DNA of 64,000 nucleotides from Candidatus Sulfotelmatobacter sp. (GTDB lineage Bacteria; Acidobacteriota; Terriglobia; Terriglobales; Acidobacteriaceae), in the NCBI GenBank assembly GCA_030041475.1, contig JASHNU010000068.1:1-64000 (forward strand), in the 5' to 3' direction. Position 1 is the first letter of the stretch, and every line of letters starts with the position of its first letter. A program made the translations under genes and the position numbers. Positions 6,617 through 15,024 of the stretch are shown here, in pieces. The notes beneath the pieces were generated by a model that saw only the letters and a list, made by a program, of their open reading frames with translations, made no database searches and was not told where the DNA came from.

Positions 6617-8608
6617 ATGACTGCAAACATGGTCGGGAGAATCGCTGGTCTGCTGATGGTCGGTTTGATCGCAACCGCGAGCTTGCTGGCGGCAGACTCG
6701 CCCGCAAACTCCCCCGTCGCAAACTCGGCCGATGACCGGCAGATTACCGATCCGAAGTCTGTGGTATCAACGACGAATCCAGCAGCGGGGCCGGTTCCGA
6801 TTCCCCAGCTTTATTACACGCGGAGCACGTCGCAGCCAGCCTGGTCTCCGGATGGGCGCGAGGTAGTTTTCACCACCAATCTGACCGGGCGGTTCAATCT
6901 GTGGAAAGTGTCGGCCGCGGGAGGATGGCCGGTTCAACTGTTGCAATCCGACGACCGGCAGTTCAGTGCGGTGTGGTCTCCGGATGGTAAATGGGTCGTC
7001 TACGAGCAGGATTTTGGCGGAGGAGAGCTTTACGATTTGTTCGCGGTGGCGAGCGACGGCGGCGAGCCAATCAACCTGACGAATACGCCGGATGTGTCGG
7101 AGACGAACGCGCACTGGTCTCCCGACGGCAGCACGCTGGCCATTTCTTACCGGCCAAAGACTTCATCGAATACCGACATTGCACTGCTCGACTGGAAAAC
7201 GCGAAAGGTCAGCAAGCTTACCAATGAACAGATGAAGAACCGCGAGTGGGATGTGGCGAGCTGGAGCGCGGACGGGAAAACCATCTATGCGAACCGCTAC
7301 AATGCCGGCTTCACCGACTCGGAAGCCTACCGAATCGATGTCGCCAGCGGCAAACTGGAAAATCTTACTCCCCACCAGGGCGACGTCCTCTATGTCGTTT
7401 CGTCGGTCTCTCCTGACGGCCGCACATTGCTGCTCACATCGAACGAAAAGGGCGGATACCAGAATGTTGCGCTGGTAGATATTGCCAGCAAGCAGCGAAC
7501 CTGGGTGACGGATTTGCAGTGGGATGTTGAAGCGGGAGAATTTTCTCCCGACGGCAAGAGTTTTACGTACACAACGAATTTCGATGGACGGTCGGACCTC
7601 TATTTGGTGGACCGCGCGACTGGCCAGGCAGCAGTGTTACGGCTCGGTGCGGGGATCACGCGTCCGGATGGCAATCCTACGGCATTTTCGCCCTCTGGTG
7701 ACCGGCTGCTGGTTTCGCATCAAAGCTCGACCCAGCCGGCTGATTTGTGGGTGTACGACATTGCGGCGCATCAGCCGCGGCAACTGACTTTTTCTGCGAT
7801 TGCCAGCCTGAACCCATCGCGTCTGCCGGCCTCGCAGCTGGTGCACTACAAAACATTTGACGGCAAGACGATCAGCGCTTTCCTGTGGGTGCCGTTCAAC
7901 TTGAAGCGCGACGGAACAAATCCAGGAATCGTGCTTCCGCACGGTGGCCCGACCGGGCAAACGACGGACAGTTTCAGCAAGACGGCTGCTGCTCTTGCGT
8001 CGCGGGGCTATGTCTGCATTGCGCCGAATGTGCGTGGGTCGACCGGGTACGGGATGGAATTTCAGCGGGCGAACTACAAAGACCTCGGCGGCGGCGATCT
8101 CCAGGACGAGGTTTATGCTGCACATTTTCTGGTCGCGACCGGCTACGTCGACGAGCACAAGATCGGCATCACGGGCGGCTCGTATGGCGGATATATGGCC
8201 ATGATCGCGATCGGCAGAACTCCGGACGTGTGGGCGGCAGCGGTTGAGCTTTTTGGCATCACCGATTGGCTGACGGAGCAGGAGCATGAAGAACCCGAGC
8301 TTCAGCAATATGACCAGTCGATTCTGGGAGACCCGGTGAAGGATCGCAAGTCTTATGAGGATGCATCGCCGATCAAGTACTTCAAGGACGCGAAGGCTCC
8401 ACTGCTGATTTTGCAAGGAGCGAACGACATTCGCGATCCGAAGGAAGAAGCCGAACAGGCGGAGACGATTCTGAAAAAGGAAGGCAAGATCGTTGATGCC
8501 CATTACTATCCCGATGAAGGGCACGGGTTCGCCAAGCGTGAGAATCAAATTGACGCGATGGAGCGAACCGTCGCGTGGTTCGATCGATATCTGAAGAACA
8601 AGCAGTGA
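6617..8608 (+). CDS. S9 family serine peptidase (prolyl oligopeptidase / acylaminoacyl-peptidase type)
   Basis: About 663 residues: signal peptide (residues about 1-26, ending LLAADS), a seven-bladed beta-propeller built from PD40/WD40-like repeats (AWSPDGREVVFTTN, VWSPDGKWVVYEQD, HWSPDGSTLAISYR and others, about 70-400), then an alpha/beta hydrolase domain with a full catalytic triad: Ser522 in GGSYGG, Asp604 in GANDIRDP, His636 in DEGHGF. Such enzymes trim oligopeptides; the signal peptide places this one in the periplasm or outside. The frame is open from a GTG at 6575, but ATG 6617 starts a cleaner signal peptide and has a GAAGGTGA sequence before it. Confidence 0.93.
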   Translation: MTANMVGRIAGLLMVGLIATASLLAADSPANSPVANSADDRQITDPKSVVSTTNPAAGPVPIPQLYYTRSTSQPAWSPDGREVVFTTNLTGRFNLWKVSAAGGWPVQLLQSDDRQFSAVWSPDGKWVVYEQDFGGGELYDLFAVASDGGEPINLTNTPDVSETNAHWSPDGSTLAISYRPKTSSNTDIALLDWKTRKVSKLTNEQMKNREWDVASWSADGKTIYANRYNAGFTDSEAYRIDVASGKLENLTPHQGDVLYVVSSVSPDGRTLLLTSNEKGGYQNVALVDIASKQRTWVTDLQWDVEAGEFSPDGKSFTYTTNFDGRSDLYLVDRATGQAAVLRLGAGITRPDGNPTAFSPSGDRLLVSHQSSTQPADLWVYDIAAHQPRQLTFSAIASLNPSRLPASQLVHYKTFDGKTISAFLWVPFNLKRDGTNPGIVLPHGGPTGQTTDSFSKTAAALASRGYVCIAPNVRGSTGYGMEFQRANYKDLGGGDLQDEVYAAHFLVATGYVDEHKIGITGGSYGGYMAMIAIGRTPDVWAAAVELFGITDWLTEQEHEEPELQQYDQSILGDPVKDRKSYEDASPIKYFKDAKAPLLILQGANDIRDPKEEAEQAETILKKEGKIVDAHYYPDEGHGFAKRENQIDAMERTVAWFDRYLKNKQ

Positions 8609-8646
8609 AGGGTCACTCGGCAGACACTGAGAGGAGGGCGTCAGTC

Positions 8647-9084
8647 TCATCTTCTGCGCAGCCCGTGCAGCACAAACATGCCACCGAGGGCAAAGCAGAG
8701 CACTGCTCCCAGAGCGGCGACCTGCATGAGGTTCGAACTGAGGTGGAGGCGGTCGGCGAAAACCGCGCCGATTGCGAAGACAAGTCCCAACCCATTCAAC
8801 CATACCGGCGCGCGCACGGAAGCGCTCACATCCTTGCGCAGGCGCAATTGCAGCAGCAGGGCTGCAAGTCCGATGGCAGCCACGACCACCAGTGCCAGCG
8901 GACTCAGAAACGCGGCGCGGGTCGTGTAGATGACGACCAACGCCAATGCAAGCAATAGCAGGCCGGCGGCGATGATCGTCCAGCGGCGCGAGGAGGGCGA
9001 CTTGGGATCGGCATCGGGCAAGGAGTCAAGTCCCAAGTTATACAGGCGGAGCACAGGGTTTTCAAATGGAGAGGCAGAACTCAT
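8647..9084 (-). CDS. Small membrane protein with four or so helices, unknown function
   Basis: About 145 residues. After a hydrophilic N-terminus (about 1-30) four hydrophobic stretches are visible (WTIIAAGLLLLALALVVIYT, FLSPLALVVVAAIGLAALLL, APVWLNGLGLVFAIGAVF, LMQVAALGAVLCFALGGMFV). No family recognised. ATG 9084 overlaps the TGA of the upstream LuxR-type gene (ATGA), so the two are coupled and probably act together. Confidence 0.7.
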   Translation of the reverse strand: MSSASPFENPVLRLYNLGLDSLPDADPKSPSSRRWTIIAAGLLLLALALVVIYTTRAAFLSPLALVVVAAIGLAALLLQLRLRKDVSASVRAPVWLNGLGLVFAIGAVFADRLHLSSNLMQVAALGAVLCFALGGMFVLHGLRRR

Positions 9085-9812
9085 GCGCGCGGCGAGTTCT
9101 GGCCGATGCTGACAAGCCACTCGGCTTGGCGCGGGTCTCCATTGTTGACGGCGTACAGCACGAGTTCGACGCGGCTGGAGATGCCGAGCTTCTCGAAGAT
9201 GCGGAAGAGGTATTTCTTGATGGTATGTTCGCTGAGGCTGAGTTCGCGGGCGATCTGGCGATTGCCCAGGCCTTCGGCGACGAGAGCGACCACCTGCTCT
9301 TCGCGTGGAGTCAGCAGGGAGCTGCCGTGAGAATTGAGCACCCGCAGCGAGGGGACCTCAGAGACGAGATCGAGCAGGTAGCCGAGTTGTTCTGTGTTCG
9401 CCCAGATCTGGCCGCCAGCCACGCGCAGCAGGCATTTGCACAACAATTTCAGATTGGAGTCGGTGAGAGCGAAGATGCCGCGAACTCCAGAACGAAAGGC
9501 GCTGACGACCAATGCGCGGTCGCAGGCAGCGACCAAGAGAACTTTGGGAATTTCGGGATGGGCGAGATGAAAACTCCGCAGGGTCGTCACGGTTTCCACA
9601 ATGTTGGCGGGCGGATTTAATGAGAGCAATGCGACGCGGGGAGGTTTGGACGTGACGGCCTGAAGGATGGACACGGTGTCCATGTGGCACGTGGCAATAC
9701 GGAACTCCGGACGGCGACGCAGGGCACTGGTCAGCAATTGGGCCTGCATACGGTTGGAATCCGCCACGAGGACTTGCACGGCGTCCGAAGTGGCGGCGGA
9801 CGACGGGCACAT
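9081..9812 (-). CDS. LuxR/NarL-type regulator with degenerate receiver domain
   Basis: About 243 residues. The N-terminal half has a receiver (REC) fold, but the phospho-acceptor position in PPRVALLSLNP is Ser instead of Asp and the conserved Lys near GIFALTDS is missing, so phosphorylation is unlikely. The C-terminal part (about 170-232) is a complete LuxR helix-turn-helix: LLTPREEQVVALVAEGLGNR, QIARELSLSEHTIKKYLFRI. It likely binds DNA constitutively or responds to another input. ATG 9812 gives a compact protein; an in-frame ATG at 9866 is possible. It diverges from the exopolysaccharide locus across a 600-bp gap and may regulate it. Confidence 0.88.
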   Translation of the reverse strand: MCPSSAATSDAVQVLVADSNRMQAQLLTSALRRRPEFRIATCHMDTVSILQAVTSKPPRVALLSLNPPANIVETVTTLRSFHLAHPEIPKVLLVAACDRALVVSAFRSGVRGIFALTDSNLKLLCKCLLRVAGGQIWANTEQLGYLLDLVSEVPSLRVLNSHGSSLLTPREEQVVALVAEGLGNRQIARELSLSEHTIKKYLFRIFEKLGISSRVELVLYAVNNGDPRQAEWLVSIGQNSPRA

Positions 9813-10031
9813 AGAAAAGGGTCCCCCGCAAAAACAGCAAAGTATTCTCCGATTGTAGGGACGCATGAGAATTGTTCACAGGGCTCGTGCCTTAAAATCT
9901 GTGCGCGATTTTCAAAACGGGAATTGGAATTTTGCGCGGAGATTGAAGCCTGAAATACGATTGAGATTGTGGAAGGCTGTTCGTAACGCGGTGTGGGGCA
10001 AGGCCTTGAGCGCTGAGCGAAGGCAAGGTTT

Positions 10032-10047
10032 TGTGATGGCAATCACA
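10032..10047. promoter_or_regulatory. CRP/FNR-family binding site, exact TGTGA-N6-TCACA
   Basis: TGTGATGGCAATCACA is a perfect match to the E. coli CRP consensus half-sites with the correct 6-base spacer. It lies about 373 bp upstream of the first exopolysaccharide gene. Confidence 0.6.
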
Positions 10048-10062
10048 GCTTCGATTTTTTGT

Positions 10063-10078
10063 TGTGATTGCGATCACT
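10063..10078. promoter_or_regulatory. Second CRP/FNR-like dyad (TGTGA-N6-TCACT)
   Basis: TGTGATTGCGATCACT lies 31 bp (three helical turns) downstream of the first dyad, on the same DNA face. One half-site base deviates. Between them is a T-tract (10055-10060). Confidence 0.55.
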
Positions 10079-10419
10079 GGCTCAGTTTCATCACGGGAAA
10101 TTCGCGGGGCGCACATTTCTTGACCTTGTGATCTGGCAAAAACACAAGTCCACTTTTGTGGGTACCCCGAAGGTAGGCCCCGCCCCGGAACTTGGTACCC
10201 GCCTTTTCTGATGTGAATCTCCGCAAGCAGTTGATTCGATACGACCCTTCGTGTGGCTGAACGTTTTTCCCGCCGCTTGCTGCTATCCACTTTTGTATAC
10301 ACCACTTCCCATGTCTTGTTGATCGCGAGAGGTGCGATTAACTTGCGCAATAGAGAGTCATTCAGAAATGAGAATGACCTCCTTTGCAGAGTTAGACGTT
10401 GAGGAAGTTCGGAGAAAGA

Positions 10420-11178
10420 ATGAAGCGCGTAGCAATCGTGCTTCTGGTAGTGCAGTGTTGGTCGGCCGCCTGCGCGCAGACTCAAGAGCTAAGCGCAGGC
10501 AAAGAGACCTCCTCGTCAGGCTTAACCGGAGCCGGGGCGGGAGGCAGCAGCACAACGGCCGCAAAACCCGGGCGGGCGGATGGCCTGGGAAACCCTTTAC
10601 TCGGAGGGGAGCGCCATCCGCTCTACCGGTTACGGCCCAGCGATGTTGTGACCATTAGTTTCACGGTGGCGCCGGAGTTCAACCAGACCCTGACCGTGCA
10701 GCCGGACGGTTACTTGATGTTGAAAGACGTGGGAATGATTGAGGTGCAAGGTTTGAATCTCGAGCAATTTCAGGAGGCCGTGCAAAAGTCGTATCGCAGA
10801 TATCTGCATGACCCGCAGGCGGCGGTTGCATTAAAGGATTTTGCACGACCGTACTTCATCGTTGGTGGGCAGGTCGAGAGGCCGGGCAAGTATGAATTGC
10901 GCTCGGACACAACCGTCGCCGAGGCCGTGCAGATTGCAGGTGGCCTGACCCTGATGGCGAAGTGCTCGCAGATCGTGCTGTTTCGCCGGGTGGACGACGA
11001 CCTGGTGGAGACGCATCTGCTCGACCTTAAAAAGATGCTCAAACAGAAGAGCCTCAAAGAAGATGCGCATTTGCGCCCCGGCGATCTCGTTTTTGTTCCA
11101 CAAAATGCGATTTCGAAAATTGCGCCTTTCCTGACCAGGCCCTCCATGAGCATGTATGTAAATCCGACTGAATTTTGA
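10420..11178 (+). CDS. Polysaccharide export protein (Wza/Poly_export family, SLBB domain)
   Basis: About 252 residues. A signal peptide (MKRVAIVLLVVQCWSAACAQ) is followed by a Poly_export domain (YRLRPSDVVTISFTVAPEFN, VQPDGYLMLKDVGMIEVQGL, about residues 70-150) and one SLBB domain (FIVGGQVERPGKYELRSDTT, about 155-225). Proteins of this type form the outer-membrane/periplasmic channel for exopolysaccharide. A cysteine near the cleavage site could be lipidated, but the lipobox is poor. GGAG 7 bases before ATG 10420 supports this start. It opens the exopolysaccharide operon; the next gene starts at its stop codon. Confidence 0.92.
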   Translation: MKRVAIVLLVVQCWSAACAQTQELSAGKETSSSGLTGAGAGGSSTTAAKPGRADGLGNPLLGGERHPLYRLRPSDVVTISFTVAPEFNQTLTVQPDGYLMLKDVGMIEVQGLNLEQFQEAVQKSYRRYLHDPQAAVALKDFARPYFIVGGQVERPGKYELRSDTTVAEAVQIAGGLTLMAKCSQIVLFRRVDDDLVETHLLDLKKMLKQKSLKEDAHLRPGDLVFVPQNAISKIAPFLTRPSMSMYVNPTEF

Positions 11179-12698
11179 CCGTGACTTCCCTCACTCGCAT
11201 GCCAGACGAAGACCCAATCCGCCGACGAAGCCAGACACCAGCACCAACTGTGCGGGAAGTGGCGACCGTGTTGTTCCGCCGGTGGAGGGTCTTCGTCTGG
11301 ACGTCGGGGCTGGTGTTGGCCGCGGCGGTTCTGTATGTGGTCGCTGGAGCGAGATATGAAGCCGAAATGAAAATTCTGGTGCGGCCAGGGCGCGCGGACG
11401 CCCCGGTCAGCGCACAGGAGAATGCTCCGCTGGATTTGACGCGTCTCGAGATCACGGAAGAAGAACTGAACTCGGAGGTGGAACTGCTGCAAGACGAGTC
11501 GGTCTTGCGCAGGGTGGTTGAGGACAACAATTTGGGCGGTCGCGACTGGCTGCATTTCCTGCGGCTGGACGAAGGTCATGCTGAACGGGTGGAGCGCGCG
11601 GCTCGGCGCCTGGCCAAGAAGTTGAAGGTTGAACCCGTCAAGAAAACAAATCTGATTACCGTGAAGTATCCCTCGGAGGATCCACAACTGGCAGCGAAGG
11701 TTCTGCAGTCATTGGCGGATGCGTACGTGGAAAAGCATGCGGTCGTGCATCGGCCGGGCGGTGAAGTTCATTTTTTCGAGAAACAGACATCCGAATCTCG
11801 CCGCCAGCTGGAAGAGGCGCAGCAGAAACTGCTCGACTTTATGACGCGGCGCGAAGTCGTTGTGGCAGCTCAGGAACGCGATCTGGCGCTGCAACGACTG
11901 AGCGTGGCTGACGCCAGCTACCACGAGACTCGCGTGGAGTTAGCGGAGACCAGAGAGCGGGTACGGGAATTGGAGGCGCAGTTGAGGGACTTGCCGGAGC
12001 GCGCAACCACGCAGATTCGTTCGGCGGACAATCCCGAGGTACTCGCCGCATTGAAGTCGACTTTACTCGGCTTGCAGGTGAAGCGGGTCGAATTGTTGAC
12101 CAAGTTTGAGCCCGCGCACCCGCTGGTACAGGAGATCGAGCAGCAGATCGCGCAGACACAGGCCGCGATTATGACTGAGAACCAGCACCCTGTTCGCGAC
12201 GAGACCACCGACAAGAACACGCACTATGAGTGGGCCAAGTCGGAATTGCAGCGGGCGCAGGTGCAGTTGAAGGGATTGGAGGCCCGCGTCGCGGCGACCG
12301 GAGCGCAGGAAGCAGAGTACCGGGCGACGGCGCGGCGTTTGGGCGAGGATGCGATCACGCAGGACGACCTCGTGAATACAGAACACGCGGCCGAGGACAG
12401 CTATTTGCTTTATGTGAAGAAGAAGGAAGCGGCGCGCATGGCAGATGCGCTTGATGAGCGCGGCATCGTCAACGTTGCTATCGCAGAACAGCCGGTCGCT
12501 CCCGCGCTGCCCCGATGGTCCACCTGGGCTGTGCTGGCGGTCGGATTGGTGGCGGGCAGTGTGGCCGGCACGGGAGCGGCCTTCGCGGCCGACCATGCCG
12601 ACGCCGGTTTCCATACCCCGGATGACGTGCTGGTCTACCTGGATGCTCCGGTGCTGGCGTCCTTGCCGTGTCCTGCACGAGGAAGGCTTCCAGCATGA
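11175..12698 (+). CDS. Polysaccharide chain-length determinant (Wzz/GumC family)
   Basis: 507 residues with the standard layout: N-terminal membrane helix (about 38-58), a Wzz domain just after it (YEAEMKILVRPGRADAPVSA), a long alpha-helical coiled-coil middle (about 180-400, e.g. RRQLEEAQQKLLDFMTRREV), and a second membrane helix near residues 447-470. It sits in the inner membrane and sets polymer length with its kinase partner and the export channel. Starts TTG 11175 (overlapping the previous TGA), GTG 11181 and ATG 11199 are all possible. The stop overlaps the following gene (ATGA). Confidence 0.9.
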   Translation: MTVTSLTRMPDEDPIRRRSQTPAPTVREVATVLFRRWRVFVWTSGLVLAAAVLYVVAGARYEAEMKILVRPGRADAPVSAQENAPLDLTRLEITEEELNSEVELLQDESVLRRVVEDNNLGGRDWLHFLRLDEGHAERVERAARRLAKKLKVEPVKKTNLITVKYPSEDPQLAAKVLQSLADAYVEKHAVVHRPGGEVHFFEKQTSESRRQLEEAQQKLLDFMTRREVVVAAQERDLALQRLSVADASYHETRVELAETRERVRELEAQLRDLPERATTQIRSADNPEVLAALKSTLLGLQVKRVELLTKFEPAHPLVQEIEQQIAQTQAAIMTENQHPVRDETTDKNTHYEWAKSELQRAQVQLKGLEARVAATGAQEAEYRATARRLGEDAITQDDLVNTEHAAEDSYLLYVKKKEAARMADALDERGIVNVAIAEQPVAPALPRWSTWAVLAVGLVAGSVAGTGAAFAADHADAGFHTPDDVLVYLDAPVLASLPCPARGRLPA

Positions 12699-13342
12699 GT
12701 GGGAATGCTTTAAGTGCGGGCTGGCTGGAGCAGGCTGAAGTTCCGCAGACGCCTGCTTGGGAAGAATCCGCGGCACAAGCCAGCGCAACATCTCCGGCGA
12801 GATGGAATCCGGAGGACTTCGCCCGGGAGCAGATTCGCGGATTGGTGCGTCAGGTGTTCTTCTCGGGCGGCCCGCGCCCGGTGCGGCAAGTCGTTTTCAG
12901 TGCCGTGGAGGCGGAGACGGAAGTGTGGGGCATCTGCCGACGAGTGGCAGAAGCTCTGGCGCTGGAGACGGCAGGGCGTGTTGCCGTAGTCGGCAGAAAC
13001 CGGCCGATCTCGGTTCGGCGGGGAAGCCTATGGACGGTACAGGCGGAGGAGGGCAGCGGCGAAGTGGTTACAGCGTCGGCGCTGCATTCGCATCTGCAGG
13101 GTCTGCGTGCGGAGTTTGAGTATTCCATCGTCGAGGCCGCGCCGGCTGGAGAATCGCATGAGGCTGCGGCAATGGCTCAGTTCGCCGACGGAATCATTTT
13201 GGTGCTGTCGGCACAACGCACTAGGAGGGCCACAGCGCGAAAAATCAAAGAATCTCTGGAGAGAGCGCAGGCACGACTGCTGGGGACTGTGCTGAGCGAC
13301 AGGCTATTTCCGATCCCGGAGGCGATCTACCGGCGGCTGTAG
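12695..13342 (+). CDS. BY-kinase-like protein without Walker A (CpsD/Wzc-type pseudo-ATPase)
   Basis: About 215 residues. Position after the Wzz gene and the pattern EQIRGLVRQVFF, then VRQVVFSAVEAETEVWGICR...GRVAVVGRN match the cytosolic kinase partner of chain-length proteins (compare EGKTTxxxNLA...VLLVD). The P-loop that should read GEGKTT is replaced by AETEVWGI, so ATP binding by the usual mode is lost; the later YSIVEAAP and ADGIILVLSAQRTRR strands and LLGTVLSDR are retained. No terminal tyrosine cluster is seen. It is probably a regulatory pseudokinase. ATG 12695 overlaps the previous TGA; the upstream in-frame GTG-type start at 12668 is less likely. Confidence 0.75.
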   Translation: MSGNALSAGWLEQAEVPQTPAWEESAAQASATSPARWNPEDFAREQIRGLVRQVFFSGGPRPVRQVVFSAVEAETEVWGICRRVAEALALETAGRVAVVGRNRPISVRRGSLWTVQAEEGSGEVVTASALHSHLQGLRAEFEYSIVEAAPAGESHEAAAMAQFADGIILVLSAQRTRRATARKIKESLERAQARLLGTVLSDRLFPIPEAIYRRL

Positions 13343-13401
13343 GGGGGAGGCAAGCAGGCTCCCGTTCGAGGTTAGAAGTTACAAAGCGGAGCTGATCTCA
13401 C

Positions 13402-15024
13402 GTGTCGATTGCGGGCATTAATCCTACGCAGCAAGAGAAACCACCAAGCGGCTGGGAACGGATGATTCCAGGCGCAACGGCTGTACCGCGGGAGGCGTTC
13501 GGGGGGCAGAAAAAACCGCCACGCTCGGTGAGGCCCGCGGAGTTGGCGGAAGTAACCGAACTCCCGAGCCAGCCCGCGATCGGTCATGAGAATCGGTTGA
13601 GGCTCCTCGTCCCGGGTCCGCTGCAGAAACGCACAGCGTGGAAGTGGCTGCGCTCCACGGCAACCGACTTCGCGCTCGTGGCTTTGAATTGGCTGCTGAT
13701 GGGAGCGGTGCTGGTGCCGCTACGGTCCGCGTTTCCTCGAGTTCGCTTGTTCGAGTATGCCGCGGGCGCACCCGTGTCCCTGCTCGGAATTGCAATCTTG
13801 CATGCGGCCCTGATTACGCTGCTCAGCTACACAGAAGGTTTGTACGGATCTGGCGTCGATTTGCGAGCGGAAGTGCGAATTCTTGGCAAATCGATCCTGC
13901 TCGCCACGACAGTGCTGGTTCTTGCCTACGGATTGCAGGGATTTCCCTTGGTCACCGCCGCACTGTTCTTTGCCGCCGGATGGCTACACTTTGGTGCTTT
14001 AACCGCATGGCGCTGGCAGGCCGACCGGCAACAACGGCGCGGCGAAATCTGCAGCAGACATCTACGAAACGTGTTGATCGTTGGGGCGAACGGCGTTGGG
14101 CGATGGATGGCGTCGCACGTTGCGGCGCATCCTGAGTCCGGGAGGGTAGTGCGCGGCCTGCTGGATAACGAAAGGCCGCTCGGCGACGGGGTCATTGGGC
14201 GTGTCAGCGATCTGGCGCGGCTGGCGCGCACGGCATTTGTCGACGAGGTCATTCTGGCGGCGCCGCGTGACCGCAACCTGACTCTGCAAGTGCTGCAAGA
14301 GGCGCGGCGTTTGCGGTTAGACGTGGAACTCGTTCCCGAGCTCTTCGGGTGCAAACCATCCGCGAGTGAAGTGGACCGCGTTGGAGAGCTGCCGGTGATC
14401 TGCCTGCACTCAGAGCGGCTGCCCACGGCGGCACTGGTACTGAAGCGGCTTGTGGATGTGGCGGCATCGGGGCTGGCGTTGCTGGCGTTGTCACCGCTGC
14501 TTGCGGCGATTGCGGCGCTGATCAAGCTGGACTCGCCGGGGCCGGTGTTCTACAGCGCTTTGCGCGCGGGCCGGAAGGCAAGGCCGTTTCGTTGCTGCAA
14601 GTTCCGCACCATGGTAACGAATGCCGACGATTTGAAACTGCACTTGCGGCAGCAGAACCAGAGGTCGGGGCCATTCTTCAAGATCACCCACGATCCGCGC
14701 ATCACGCGGGTGGGACGCTTCCTGCGGCACTACAGTCTCGACGAGCTTCCCCAGCTTTGGAACGTATTGAAGGGCGACATGAGCTTGGTGGGGCCCAGGC
14801 CGCATCCGCTGGACGATTTTGCGGAGTATGAGATTGAGCACCTGGCGCGGCTGGACGTGACGCCGGGCATCACTGGCCTGTGGCAGGTGACCGCACGACG
14901 CGATCCGTCGTTTCAGCGGGGCATGGAACTGGACCGGGAGTACATCCGGACTTGGAGCCTGGTCCGCGACGTGCAAATTCTTTTGAAGACGGTGGCGGCT
15001 GTGGTGCACGGGAGCGGGGAGTGA
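13402..15024 (+). CDS. Polyprenyl-phosphate sugar phosphotransferase (priming glycosyltransferase, WbaP/WcaJ type)
   Basis: 540 residues. It starts repeat-unit synthesis by moving a sugar phosphate from a nucleotide sugar to undecaprenyl phosphate in the inner membrane. The N-terminal half has about four membrane helices and a Rossmann-like CoA_binding_3 domain (VLIVGANGVGRWMASHVAAH, about 220-300). The C-terminal half is the bacterial sugar transferase domain: KRLVDVAASGLALLALSPLL, FRCCKFRTMV, LDELPQLWNVLKGDMSLVGP, GITGLWQV. GTG 13402 has GGAG about 10 bases upstream. Its stop overlaps the next start (GTGA). Confidence 0.94.
   Translation: MSIAGINPTQQEKPPSGWERMIPGATAVPREAFGGQKKPPRSVRPAELAEVTELPSQPAIGHENRLRLLVPGPLQKRTAWKWLRSTATDFALVALNWLLMGAVLVPLRSAFPRVRLFEYAAGAPVSLLGIAILHAALITLLSYTEGLYGSGVDLRAEVRILGKSILLATTVLVLAYGLQGFPLVTAALFFAAGWLHFGALTAWRWQADRQQRRGEICSRHLRNVLIVGANGVGRWMASHVAAHPESGRVVRGLLDNERPLGDGVIGRVSDLARLARTAFVDEVILAAPRDRNLTLQVLQEARRLRLDVELVPELFGCKPSASEVDRVGELPVICLHSERLPTAALVLKRLVDVAASGLALLALSPLLAAIAALIKLDSPGPVFYSALRAGRKARPFRCCKFRTMVTNADDLKLHLRQQNQRSGPFFKITHDPRITRVGRFLRHYSLDELPQLWNVLKGDMSLVGPRPHPLDDFAEYEIEHLARLDVTPGITGLWQVTARRDPSFQRGMELDREYIRTWSLVRDVQILLKTVAAVVHGSGE

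Larger units (their letters stand above)
9813..10419. promoter_or_regulatory. Long divergent intergenic region before the exopolysaccharide operon
   Basis: About 600 bp without a supported gene, AT-richer than its surroundings. It holds the two CRP/FNR-like dyads annotated separately and an imperfect TTGTG...CACAA pair near 10130-10150. The region must contain the promoters of the regulator (leftward) and of the exopolysaccharide genes (rightward); I could not fix -35/-10 boxes with confidence. Confidence 0.6.

Noticed and set aside
7637-8803. 388-codon minus-strand frame across the S9 peptidase 3' half
   Set aside because: Contains the reverse of the catalytic domain; no independent evidence.
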